The position numbers were made by a program, and so were the translations under genes. Below are positions 48,600-60,300 of a DNA stretch of 64,000 nucleotides, piece by piece. The stretch is taken from the NCBI RefSeq assembly GCF_014529535.1, contig NW_023503313.1, forward strand, positions 1,880,081-1,944,080. The letters run 5' to 3'. Numbering within the stretch: the stretch's first letter is position 1; every line of letters begins with the position of its first letter. Below the pieces are notes generated by a model, which was not told the DNA's origin, ran no database searches, and worked only from the letters and a program-made list of their open reading frames with translations. Origin of the DNA: Bradysia coprophila. Taxonomy: Eukaryota > Arthropoda > Insecta > Diptera > Sciaridae.

Positions 48600-50087
48600 T
48601 GTGGTTTACGAACAAGTGTGAGGTGTTTTTTGTTAACGCTTCTGCTGAGGATGAGGCTCGTATGTACGCTGACATTTCAGCGTTGTTGCCAGGGATTAAG
48701 AAAGTTGATGAGTCTTCACTTGAGATTTTAGGCTCACCGATTTTCGAATTAGGTTTAGAGAGGATGTTTTCGTCTAAGATTGAGTCAATTAGTTTGATGT
48801 GCGATCGTTTGAAGTTGATGGATGTTCATCCTGCTTTGTGTGTTTTTAGGAAGTCCTTGATTAGCTGTAGGTTTAATTGTCTCTTGCGCTCTTGTAGATC
48901 TTTCTTATTGTTAGATAAACTAAAAGCTGTAGACGAGATCTTCCGTTCTACACTCGAAGTTATTACTAATACGAAGATGGATGGGTTTTCGTGGGATCAG
49001 GTTTAGCTGCCTTTATCTTTTGGAGGTATGCGTATTAGGAAAGTAGAGGATTTGGCATTGCCAGCATATTTGTCTTCTGTATATTCATCATCCGATCTGT
49101 CGGTTGCTAGGAATTTCGCGCCGCGTCATTCACAATAATTGACAAAATGACATATTTTGTATAAGGAAAATGTCACTTTGTGGTTTATTGTGAATGACGC
49201 GGCGCGAAATTCCTCAACACCGATCTGTCAGACAAATTGCTTGAAAAATCTAATTTACGAATAATTAATGACGACATTTTACGTTTGATGGAGGATTTTC
49301 TTCCAGATAATGATGCCCATAAGAAAGTGCAAAAGAATTGGGATTCTAGTGAGCTAACTGCTCGTGCTCGATTGCTTGCGTCATCTACTAAAGAATCTTC
49401 AAAGTGGCTACAAGTAGTTCCATCGAGTCAGTTAGGCTTATTATTAGATAACAATTCTGCACGAATTGCTGTTGGTCTTCGACTAGGTTATCAATTACGC
49501 GAAGAACAAAAAGGTCTTTGTGGTAAAAACGTTAAGAAGGATGGCTTACATGGTTTATCTTGCAATAAAAGCGGAGGATGGATTCCTGGACATGATGAAG
49601 TTAACAAAATCTTTTATTGTGCATTTTCTTCTGCAGGGTTTCCGAATTTAGTACAGCCTCCGGGAATTTCAAGAGATGACGGGAAAAGACCGGATGGTAT
49701 GACTCTAATTCCATGGAGTCATGGTAGACCTATTTTGTGGGATGTAACCATTAGAGACACCCTAGCCCCTTCTTATGTTAATCAGTCATCCAAAAAAGCT
49801 GGTTCGATTGCTGATAATGCCGAAAGATTTAAGCACAATCATTACATTTGTTTAAAAGATAATTATTTGTTCACACCCATTGCTTTTGAATCACTAGGTA
49901 GCATGGGTCCTGAGACAAAAACATTTATAAAGAAATTTTGATCATTAATGCAAAAGGCTTCTGGGGAACCGCGCTCTATGGACTACCTGCTACAGAAGGT
50001 TTCCGTTGCGATTCAACGAAGAAATTCTAGTTGCATTTTAGGGACCTTAGGACGTAATTTAATTGATGATTTTTATTTATTGTAAAT
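48600..50087 (+). pseudogene. Decayed, 5'-truncated retroelement reverse-transcriptase C-terminal fragment
   Basis: Reading frames at 48599-49006 and 49237-49941 are collinear parts of one protein. They begin in the region after the RT catalytic box (KCEVFFVN), pass through LPLSFGGMRIRKVEDLALPAY, and end in the HGLSC/KRPDGMTLIPWSHGRP module seen in animal retroelement ORFs. In that module the spaced PD and D residues (RPDG, then LWDVT) suggest a PD-(D/E)XK-type nuclease, but this is inference. Decay is shown by a TAG at about 49004 and a TGA at 49939, beyond which homologous sequence (SVAIQRRNSS) still continues. A MITE inserted at 49102-49219 also interrupts it. The 5' part with the catalytic RT motifs is absent, as expected from truncated reverse transcription. 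Clade is unresolved. Confidence 0.72.
49102..49219. mobile_element. 118-bp MITE inserted in the retroelement pseudogene
   Basis: AGGAATTTCGCGCCGCGTCA and its inverted copy form arms of about 30 bp. A direct repeat CCGATCTGTC flanks the element (49092-49101 and 49220-49229). This is a target duplication of 10 bp, or 9 bp if the first C belongs to the element. Removing the insert and one repeat makes the host frame continuous through DLSDKLLEKS, so the MITE arrived after the retroelement. The duplication length fits a Mutator-like mobiliser. Confidence 0.82.
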
Positions 50088-52904
50088 ATTTGTTTTTTGA
50101 AAAGATCGTTTTTTTACTGGTTGTACTTTGCAGCCTTTTTTTCGCTTTTAATAAAGAAAATATAATGTTTACGAAGCATCTCTATCAATTTTAAGAGATA
50201 ACTGTTGCTTGACATAATTTTGGGATTCAACAAGTTTCTGGATGCATACATTGCATATTGGGCCTATGGGATAAATTTACCAATTGAACATTTAAATACA
50301 ATTATTTTGCACACTAATCTATACCTGGTGAAAGAGTGTTTAAGATCACGAAAACATGGAAAACGAGTTTCGAATTCAATCCATTCCTAAGCTCTTCTAT
50401 ACGGGTCGGCATGTAATATTCACCATACAGCCGCAACAACAACAAAAAAATCCATACCAAACAAACAAACAAAAAGATGCCTGTGATACATTTGGCAAAA
50501 ATATATACGTTACAAAGAGATTGCAATTACATTTTATGCTTTATGTTTGTACACACACATTTTGTATTTTATATACCTCGCATTATTTTGCGCAAAGAGT
50601 GTTTTTTGGCATATGTTTCACCATGGAGAAGAACAACCGTACGGACGAAAGTTTTTTTTCGCCAATGATTTTGTTTTAATGAAAAAAAAAAATTAAATAA
50701 AAAAATGTAACCTTAATTACTCAATTCATTTTTTTTAAATTCTCTTCGTTTCTTTCGCTTCGAAAAAACCATCTCTAATTACCCTGCCAATATAAAACAT
50801 ATTGATAGACGGAAAAACGGTGATAATTAATTCAAAAAAATATCAGGTGCGTGTGTGTATTTAACACTTCCATTTTTCTAACAACAACAAAAATTACATG
50901 TAAGTGATTGTAATTACGCACCGAGATATGTACTCATCATCTTAATCAACTTTCATTTAATTTTTTTTTATTCATTTTCTTCGCTTCAATTTTATTAGCA
51001 TGAGAAGATTAATTTAGCAATTTGCTATGTGTTTCCAGACGCATTATATTGCTTGATATGACTGATACAATTTATTTACATACAGCAGCATGTTGTATAC
51101 CTAATTTCTCTAAACCGCTATATATTCAAAACAGCCACATAACACAAAATAAGAACAAAAATCTTTTAAAAAAAAATTATTTTATATTTGAGTAAACAGA
51201 GCATAAAACACAATCACATAAAACCAAAAATCATGTCAGTATGAATTTACTTGCTGGACATTACGCTAATAAACTGTGTACGTGCAAGAAATTGCTCGTA
51301 CATATAGGCGAAAATGTGAGAAATTGTCCACGGATGGAAAATAAAAAGAAAAAAAAAAGAAAAAGAAATGTAATCATCTTTTTTAGATCCATTTGCTTTA
51401 ACACTCATATCAGAGACGATGCGAGCTGTGGATGTGGGGTATAAATATACATTGTGTTTTCATATAACTATAAAAACTTTGTAGCGTCAATAGCATATAA
51501 TATGCAGGTATATATATCATACACGAGAAGACATTTCTTTTGCATTAAAACCAATAAAAAAAATTATTTCTTTTAACTCTCTCATGTATGAAATTAGCTT
51601 GATATTCACATTAGCATGTATCAAATGGCGTATACTTGTGAGTATGATCTTATTTTATATCGCATGCTGTGAAGAAGAAGGAAAAAAACCACACAAAATA
51701 AAGAGTTTATATGTTACTTTGAATGAATAAATTATAGCATCTCTTGGGTTGGCAGTGGTACACACAATCCGAAGTGCACTGCTCTAGTGACCCAAATGAG
51801 AGCAAGACATATTTTATATAATTACACTCATCGGTTTTTTTTTTTTAATTTTATTTTATGATTACATTACACGAACATGTACGTATCATACATGTACCCA
51901 TCATCATCATTATCATCTTCTCAACGATTATATGTAGATTTTTTTTTTCATCTTCGTCTTTCTTTCTTTCTGTTTATTCTCAAAATGTAATTTGATTCGT
52001 TAATAAATAAAATCGAACAGTGAGATCCAGTCCAGCTAAACAAAGCGTTTATCAAATATTATCTTTTAATGAATGTGTCGAATATCACAATTGGATTCCG
52101 AATATCTTATACTGTTGTTGATCGGCTGTTGACAAAAGGCTGATGAAAAAGAAAATGAAAATACAAAAGACGAATTTTTTTTTTGATTTATTTTATTTAA
52201 AAATTTCATTTTATTATAAAAAAAAAGAATTTCACTAGAAAAATACAGTTTTTGTTTTGTGTGTAGAATATGGTGTGATAAAATTAAAGTATAGTGAAGG
52301 TGAAATCAAAATCTATGGCAAGTTATGGCGACTAAATGACAAAAATTTTATTGATTGATCGGGGGAAAAAAATATAAAGAAGAAAAGCGGTGAAAACAAG
52401 TTCAAGATTGAAGTGAAAGTAATAAAAGAAGAAAAGAATCGAGAAAAAAATGCGTTAAGTGTTGTAACTATTGATATGCAAAATGAACTGAAAAAAAGAG
52501 GACAGATTATTGGTGTGAAAAGATAAAAAATGAAAATAATAAAAAAATAATTAGAAAATTTGTTTGGTTATTTACACAGAGAGTGTTTTCAGATAACATT
52601 TAAGATTATCTTCTCTTTTTTCTATAATAGAGACAAAAACAACGCTACTTGTATAGCTTACTAAGTCTATAACATCGTTATGTTCTTCTTCTTTTTTTCT
52701 TCGTTTGTTTGCTGATAATAAGTTAAGAAAATAAATTAAAATTATAAATAATTTATATAAATTAAATAATTCGTTTTACGTTTCAAAGTAAACAACAAAA
52801 ATAATTCATTGAACACGACTCCGAGTATTTGTGGTACTTAGAGTGATGAAAATGCACTTACTCTTATTTTACTGAGGAAAAATCAAGTTTCTTAAGTCTA
52901 TGTC
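50088..52904. other. AT-rich gene-free stretch 3' of the Osiris gene
   Basis: Long A/T runs and short frames only. The right part may be a long Osiris 3' UTR, since that gene reads leftward. No bounded repeat or RNA gene was recognised. Confidence 0.4.
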
Positions 52905-53771
52905 TTATGGTTTTTGAGCATTAAAGGCCAAGTCTTGAGCATCGACTGATCGTCCCCATCCGCCGTGGCCAGAACTGCCGTAACCGCCGGCACCGCCACC
53001 AATATCAGCGCTGAATCCCGATCCACCTGATCCGTACGCTTCACCGTGACTGGACGAATGACTGGACGAGTGATGTGGATGAGCTACCACTTCGTACGTG
53101 ACATGTTTCTCATTTTTCAGCAAATTCTTCAATCCAATGACCGCCGACAAAACGAGCGCAATTTTACCGATCAACAATGCTTTGCCAGCAATCAATGCAA
53201 TGGCACCCAACACCAATGGCAACAGAGCGGCTGCCTTCAGACCCAATGCCAACAACAATGGACCGAGAATTTTGGCGGCCTTCTTTTTCTTGCCTCGGGA
53301 TTCGGACACGGCTGATTGATCGTCACCGAAAATGTTTTCGGATACATCTTCCAATGCGCGGCCAGTTGATGATACAGCTGATACGATATCGGATCCTTTC
53401 AGATCGACTTTGATGGTGTGCGTTTGGAGGAAGTTTTGAAGTCGGCTCATTACCAGCGATTCCATTGAATCGTCACCAGATAATGCACGTGGGGCACCTT
53501 CACTGTCAGCACCAGATGTTTTAACAACGGTTACACCTTCAGTCAACGCAAATGTATCCTTTTGTCCAATCATTTTGTCAACGAACGAAAACAGTTTGTA
53601 TTTCACACATGACACTGAATCTTTTCGCAAACAATCGCTGTATATACTATCCATAAGATCATTTTCCGAGCCAACCGAATTCCTTGAATGTCCTCTGGTC
53701 TCTTCCGTTGGTAATGCCGCTACGACAGCCACAACACAAAATATCCCGTATAAAGTTTTAATAAAAGCCAT
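52905..53771 (-). CDS. Osiris-family protein (DUF1676)
   Basis: Single exon. From the preferred Met at 53771 (MAFIKTLYGIFCVVAVVAAL) the product is 288 aa. A Met six codons upstream (53789) is also in frame, but MAFIK gives the better signal peptide. Numbering from the upstream Met, the features are: a signal peptide to about residue 26; the conserved two-Cys segment DCLRKDSVSCVKYKLFSFVD at about 52-71; a basic RGKKKK cluster at about 165-170; a long Ala/Leu/Gly hydrophobic region at about 172-222; YEVVAHPHH at 232-240; and a Ser/His/Gly-rich tail. This order is the hallmark of Osiris proteins, which are insect-specific, endo-lysosomal or secretory, and known to act in cuticle patterning and tracheal development. 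Osiris genes usually cluster, but none is visible next to this one. The exact paralogue is not resolved. Confidence 0.88.
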   Translation of the reverse strand: MAFIKTLYGIFCVVAVVAALPTEETRGHSRNSVGSENDLMDSIYSDCLRKDSVSCVKYKLFSFVDKMIGQKDTFALTEGVTVVKTSGADSEGAPRALSGDDSMESLVMSRLQNFLQTHTIKVDLKGSDIVSAVSSTGRALEDVSENIFGDDQSAVSESRGKKKKAAKILGPLLLALGLKAAALLPLVLGAIALIAGKALLIGKIALVLSAVIGLKNLLKNEKHVTYEVVAHPHHSSSHSSSHGEAYGSGGSGFSADIGGGAGGYGSSGHGGWGRSVDAQDLAFNAQKP

Positions 53772-56145
53772 GCCGGAGCTTTTATGCAACGTAATATATC
53801 GAACACTTAAGAAAAATTTCGCTTTCCGTTTATCGGATTTAAAGAATGTTTGTTTGTTGTTTTTAGATTTTTTTTGGTACTTTAACTTTTGACCAAATCT
53901 GTACTGATGCCGAATGGACTTAAGGATGATGTGATATCTTTTGCAGAATGTACATCCAATTTATATGGTACCTGTTTGTCTGTACCCCACTTCAACCTTT
54001 CTTCTAGTCTCTTACCGTATTACAATTCTTCTTTCTGATCGCATTGGTATTGTGTATCATTTATGTATATATAAATATATATCTCTCACTATATATATGC
54101 AAGAAGCAAAACATTGGTACATCTTGTCGACATCAGAGAAATGTTTGATTCGATTGAAAATAATAACATCGTCAAGCAAAAGTCGTATCTACTTACAGAT
54201 AATACATAACATTCCGTTAATCTATATACACGCACATAATATAATATACATACATATACACACACCATGCGCTCACTTTACCATCGAGAGATTTTAATAC
54301 AAATTTTCATTACACGATCAAAAGTACTTTCATAAAATATTTTATATTGTTCTATTACCCGTCCGCATTGGGCATTGGGTGAAATGGAAACAAAATTACA
54401 GAAAAAAACACAATGTCCAGTTTTTTGTTTTTTTTTTGCAATTATGTTTTTATCAGAATTTTCAACAATTTGTTTCGTCTTTAACTCTTAAGAAATCATA
54501 ACATGGCACCGTTTTAAAGAGAAAGCATTTTAATAAACTTTGTACATTTCAGTCGAATTCAGTCAATTGTTCCATTCGAATGTTCCATCATTTTTCAGTT
54601 AATACGTGCACACGGCGCACTGATCTTACACTTATTTTTTTCATCTTTTCCTTAAATTGTTTTTTTTATATCATCCAAATTGCAAGCGGATGTGAATATT
54701 TCGTTGAAAAACTTTGGAACAATGAATAAAATTAGTAAAACTAAAAATTCTTTTAAAAAAATTATTTTTTTAAAATTAATTTTTTTTAATTCATTCCGTC
54801 CGTCGCATGTATACAATTCATCATTTATTAAAAAGAAAATTTGCAAAGGTTCAATTTTCCCTATTTAAATATTAAACGGAACAAAGAACCGAAAAAAATG
54901 CGTTTGTGAAAATGTAACACACGTGTTTGGATTCGTGTATCAATTCAAATAGTATTTCGATTTTAAATTGTTATGTACCGCCAGCAATCACAACACATTT
55001 CTATACAGAAAATGATGAAAGCTTTCAATGTGAATGTTTTGAACGAATTAATTTTGTGAAAATGAATTGATAATTATGATAATCATACGTTTGCCAGCAG
55101 CCAACCAGCATAAACTGCATTTAATTTTTTTTATAATTCATGTTTTATTTTATCATCTGCATCGTGTCGCTATTGCACGACATTACTAAAACGCTAAATT
55201 CTGCCTAAAATTTAAAAAAAAAGTTCTACTTTTTCTCCAGAGTGATTATGAATGATACAATAAACTGTGACACAATAAATTTAAAAAAAAACCTAATGAA
55301 ACAACTTAACATATTGCATCTTTAAACTTCAACAGCCAAAACACATAATTATCTTACACAACTCAATGATCTTCGTTTATCTGTTACATCAACCATTATA
55401 AAAATATTCTTTCGATTTTTCGATCGGAAGAAGGCAAAAACATTGAATTTCGTTTGTATATCCAACTCGATATGAACATTAAGTTTTTGTGTTATTTTTC
55501 ATTAGATGAATGAATATATTGTCTCGCCGTATAAACATACCACACGTTTTACCATTGAACTTGGACATGAATTATTTTTTTTGTCGGTTTTGTTTTGTTG
55601 GTTTTTTTTTGTTACTTCTCTTCATTATTGGAGCTTTTTAACGATCAGTTTTTTATGAACTTGAAATAGTTTTACAAGTTACGATCAATGAAGAAAAAAA
55701 AAACAGAAGAAAGAAAAGAAATTATTTCAATAAAAAAAGAATCAAGTGATGGAAATTTAAACTACAAACCCGTTCGGCTTGTCGAATTAGTGATTCGAGT
55801 ATAATAAATTGTGTTTCGAAATTGTTTATTTATTAATCGGACTATAAAAAAGACATTGTCACCTGTTAGAAAAGGTGTACGCACACCGATAGAAATATGG
55901 ACATTGATATTAATCTTTTAGGGATTTTTACAGTACTCGACCGAATATTTTTTAGAAAATAAAATTCAGGGATTACTTGCACTTATCCCCAAAGCAGTAA
56001 TCTCTATCGGAATTAAATTTTAAACTTTTGTGTCCTACTTTTGGAAGAGTTGAAAACAGGACTGAAATCTGCTTTAAATGGGAAGGACATATTTAATTGT
56101 GAAATAAAAGAAAAACAATAGATCATTGTCAATGTCGTTTGAGAT

Positions 56146-56252
56146 GTCAAATGAGCTGTCATTTTCACAAAGCTAACCAAAATGTTACAAAAATTTATAT
56201 GGAGCTGTCATTGTTTGAGGTTATCTTTGTGAAATTGACAACTCATTTGACA
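56146..56252. repeat. Small inverted repeat
   Basis: GTCAAATGAGCTGTCATTTT at the left pairs with the inverted AAATTGACAACTCATTTGAC at the right. CACAAAGCTAACC and GGTTATCTTTGTG form the inner arms. The spacer is about 40 bp. Confidence 0.5.
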
Positions 56253-56477
56253 CTATTTTGAGAGAAGAACAGTTATTTGACACTGATCTATTCAGACCGG
56301 TCCCAATTTAATTTCAGAAAAAATTTACAAAATTCAGAAATCTCGTACATTTTTCAAAAGTGAGATCATTGTTATCTGACATGAGAAGTGTCTTTTTTCT
56401 GACTCAGTGACTCGGAATGAAAAATATTTTTACTAAATAGAAACTACAGTTTTCTTACTTCCTTGGCGATATTCGAG

Positions 56478-56622
56478 CACTGGACCTCCAACACTCCAGT
56501 TGACGATCTTGTCACTTCTGCTATCACAGCCTAGCTCAGCTAAGAAGAAATTAATTCCTTTTGAGATTAAAATACGTGCAAATTATAAGATGGGAAGATC
56601 GCCGATTCGAACCTAGTTTTTC
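56478..56622 (-). repeat. Dispersed, possibly tRNA-derived (SINE-like) repeat, copy 1
   Basis: Read on the minus strand it contains GGTTCGAATCGGCGATCTT, then TTTTAATCTCAAAAGGAATT, then a stretch with AAGATCGTCAACTGGAG. A diverged relative with the same order of motifs is at about 63655-63802. The GGTTCGAATC-like tract resembles a pol III B box, but I cannot fold a tRNA from it. Confidence 0.35.
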
Positions 56623-56976
56623 CTTCGTTTTTTGTATACTGACTATTAAGCCGAGTTTCCTAATTTTTTTTTTAAATTTCCAAATCTAAATTTTTGTTTG
56701 TTTGAACAAATGTTATTTGTCAAATGATGATATACAAACTTAATACTCTGCAGTACGAAGCAGTAGACAATGTTCTATTATCACAAACGCGCGGTGTTCA
56801 GAATAATTCAAAAATTACACTTCAGTTCTATGTTATTGTCTCGTTTTCGCTTATGTGATAAAATAGACTACTAATAGATTCGGCAAGCCTCGACTTGTTC
56901 GTGACAAGTGTGTAATAAGTAATATATATTATTCACTTCTATCGTAATCCATTTTGTAGCAAAAACATAAGGTAAA

Positions 56977-57057
56977 AGCAAAATAAAATGATCGAGTCTG
57001 GTTTTTGACAATTGAATTTCAATTGTCAAAAACCAGAGTCGATCATTTTATTTTGCT
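56977..57057. repeat. 81-bp near-perfect palindrome
   Basis: GCAAAATAAAATGATCGAGT and its complement flank a nearly loopless centre (GACAATTGAATTTCAATTGTC). The arms are about 39 bp. It sits just outside the target duplication of the hAT-like element. Confidence 0.75.
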
Positions 57058-57110
57058 TTCATTTTATAAAAACTGATAGAAGGACGATATCGAAAGAAAA
57101 AACACACGAG

Positions 57111-57118
57111 CTATTTAT
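57111..57118. repeat. Target-site duplication, left (CTATTTAT)
   Basis: The 8-bp CTATTTAT directly precedes TAGGCATGGGCG and is repeated exactly at 62259-62266 after the opposite terminus. Confidence 0.8.
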
Positions 57119-57384
57119 TAGGCATGGGCGATAATGAAAATGATTATCGATAATTATCAATTATCGATAATCGATAATTATCGACTTTTTTTATCGAAAA
57201 TTATCAAAAAAAATATCGATAATCGAGAAATCATTTATTTAACAAAATATAAATAAAGCTGCTGCCCTCATATTGAAGGTTGCTTTGTTACACAGCGTAT
57301 TGATCTATCACAGGACATTCTTAATGCTAACATTGCGTCGTCTTATTTGGTTACAGATTAATTTTCTTTTTCTCTTTAAATTCG

Positions 57385-60300
57385 TCAATTGTAAATATGA
57401 TTATTAATAATGGAAATGGTTTTGATTAGAATCGCTTCAGAAATGTCTTTCAGTATATCACAGTTAAGCTTGAGTTCATTAAAGAAATTTATCACACTTT
57501 TTCCTATGCATCCTCTGCTTCCGAACCAAAGCCCTCTTACAGACCAGTTCCTTTCACCATATGAGTCACGGTATCGCTCTGCGTAGAATGGAATACATTT
57601 TTCGTAGATTTCCCGTTTTTCCTTGGCGATTGATTCATCCTGGTTGCGGTCGTTTGTTTCGTATCGTATCGTAGGATCTATGATGTAAGCGTTGTTTGAT
57701 TTGGAATCAAAAGCGATGATGTCGCTGAAGCGGGACTTTCCTTCAGTATCAATGGCATAAACTTCACAGAAACAAATGAATCCTATTTCTCGCAACAATT
57801 CGGCAATTATGTGCTTCACACTATGGTGCCTTGACGTGACTAGCAGGCTACTCGATGGACAACTTCCAGTTACATGTGCAATTGTTTCATTCTCTCTTTC
57901 GCATTTACGACAGAGGCTGGAAGAGTTTGAGACGCCTGGTACGCCATTTAAGTTCGCATAGTTGATGCTTAATTTGATGGCCGCTACCCATTCGGATGAT
58001 GAGAGTGAATTCTTGTTGTATACGAAATCGTTACTTGCTGTATGCTGACCGAAATGTATCACACCTGATCCCTGGTATGAAAGGTTGCACCAACGCTGGT
58101 ACGCTTCATTTCTCAGCGCTGCTCGGAGTACTTTCGTTGTATCACCTTCAGCGTTCAGAGCACGAACACACGCAGACATTTCTTCGTCACAATTAGCAAT
58201 GCTTTGGAACAGACCATCCTCAACTTTCGAAAGTTTATTTGCTATGGCGAAGTGTTGCAGATGTACTTCCCATTCAGCCCGTAATAGTCCGAGACCTCTC
58301 AATTTTCTTGGAGCGTAGAACAGATTGTCGTTAGAACGTTGAGGAATTCCGATGATTTCCTTCACTGAACGGCGGATCATGACGTCTAGGCCTTTAGTGA
58401 AGTATCCTGGGACTTTATTGATGGGCGCCGACTGAAGTGGATATATGAGCGTCGGGAAAACGTATTGGTTTATCACATTAAGTTTTTGATCTGGTTTCAG
58501 CAGTGGCGATACCGACAGTTTTTCCAGATTCTTATACAGTTCTTCAATTGTGGTGGTATCAAAGATGAGCTCCGAGTTAAATGAACAGCCCAAGTATTTT
58601 ATCCGTTCGTCAGCTTTGATACTTCGAATCACGCTTCCATCGGATAACTTCATTTCCTCCACGACCATTACACCGCCCTTTATGATTATAGCCTGACTTT
58701 TTGCCGGGTTCACACTCAGCCCAATTTTTGCAAACAACATTTGAACGAGATCAATAGACCGAATGGCTGACTCTGTAGATTCTGAGGTTATCGCCTGATC
58801 GTCTGCAAAGCCGGACAGGCACAATGAATCGTATTCGTCGGACAATTTGTAACCATTGTTTTCAGCGAATTGTGGGTCGCATATTTCCTGGTAAATGAAG
58901 TCAATTGCAATGTTGAACAGCATCGGAGACAAGGGTGCGCCTTGGGGAACGCCACATTTAATCGTGATCGGCTTTGTAGATTCCTTACCGATTGCAATTT
59001 CGACGCTATTGTCCGTGAGTAGGTTCATAATCAGGTTGCGAAGATTTAGCGAAACTCCTTGTGCCATTAACGCCTTCAAGATATGGGAGTGGCCGATCCG
59101 GTCAAAGGCTTTGGAGACGTCAAGAAACACCACCACACAGTTCTTTTTGTTTTTCTTTGCATGTAGTAAACAAGCGTTGATCAGTTTTGCGTTCACATGA
59201 CAGCCTGGAATACCGATGACGAATCCTCGTTGGTTACAATTGATGCTAGTTTGAGATCGGAGGGCAGAGTCAAGTGCTCTTTCAATTATTCGTCTGAGAA
59301 TTGAGTAGATTGAGATCGGCCGCCAATTGGTTACCAAGTTCACGTCACCATCTTTGTCTGACAGAATCACTCGTCCACTCCGGAATCCAAGCGGAACGTA
59401 TGAAGTCTTGAGCATCACATTGCCAATCGATGAGATTGTCTTTGACACGTTCAATTGGCGTAGCGTTTTTATTAGAATTCTGTCTGGGCCGGCTGAGGTA
59501 TCTAGTTTTGTTCGCTTTAGTTGAATTCTTATGTCTTCTTCACAGAGGAAGATGTTATCTTTGGCTTCACTTGGTGAATAATGTTCCAGTATTCGATCGT
59601 TGGTTGTTTCGAAGATTTTCTTGAAATGGTTCTCGATCAGGTCGAGTTTGATTTTGCATTGCCTCACGGTACCTGAAGTCATCACTGCTCGAACTGCTTT
59701 CTTTCGCTGGTTATAGTACCAGTACTGAGCAAGGTCATATTGGTACTTGTCTCTTCGTCTTTGTCTCACTTTAGCGTCTGTTCGTTGCGGATTCGATGAT
59801 CTTGACTGTTGTGCAGACAACACTTTCCGATTCTTTTTTTGTTGGCGCAGCCTGTAGAACTTCACTGATGGATGCTGTGGCCCTGGCAGCCGTTGATTGG
59901 CTTTGAGCAGGAACTTTTGGAATTTTGCGACATCTCGTTCGAATGATTCAATGTCTACTTCTTCAGCAGTCTCATGGTTTCCGAATACTTTCTGCCATGT
60001 GTTACATTCTGAATCAAGCGCTGCCTTGTTGGATTGGACATCGGTCGATGTTGGTCCATCATTGCTAGCTCCAAGTTCCTCAGTTGTGGGTGCAGAAACT
60101 ATGGATTTTTCGCATCGAGAACGTATCTGTTTGGCTGTGGCTGCATTGGCTTCATTTGCATGTCGGTTTCTATGGACGTTCAAGCCTCGTTTGCTGTCAA
60201 ATGTTTGTTTGCAGACATCACAGGTGAAACTTTGAGCCACGGGCTCATCATTCGAACTTTTACTGTTTGCCGTCTCATTTGTTTCTTCAGGCGAGGCTGC

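Larger units (their letters stand above)
53790..56976. other. Gene-free AT-rich upstream region of the Osiris gene
   Basis: Should hold the Osiris promoter at its left end, although no clear TATA motif was identified. It contains a small inverted repeat at 56146-56252 and a dispersed tRNA-like repeat at about 56478-56622. Confidence 0.4.

Noticed and set aside
48406-48621. 71-codon frame just upstream of the retroelement fragment.
   Set aside because: It overlaps the 5' junction in another frame and shows no similarity to the RT that I can see.
56478-56622. A functional tRNA gene.
   Set aside because: Only a partial B-box-like tract is present. No cloverleaf or anticodon arm could be drawn.
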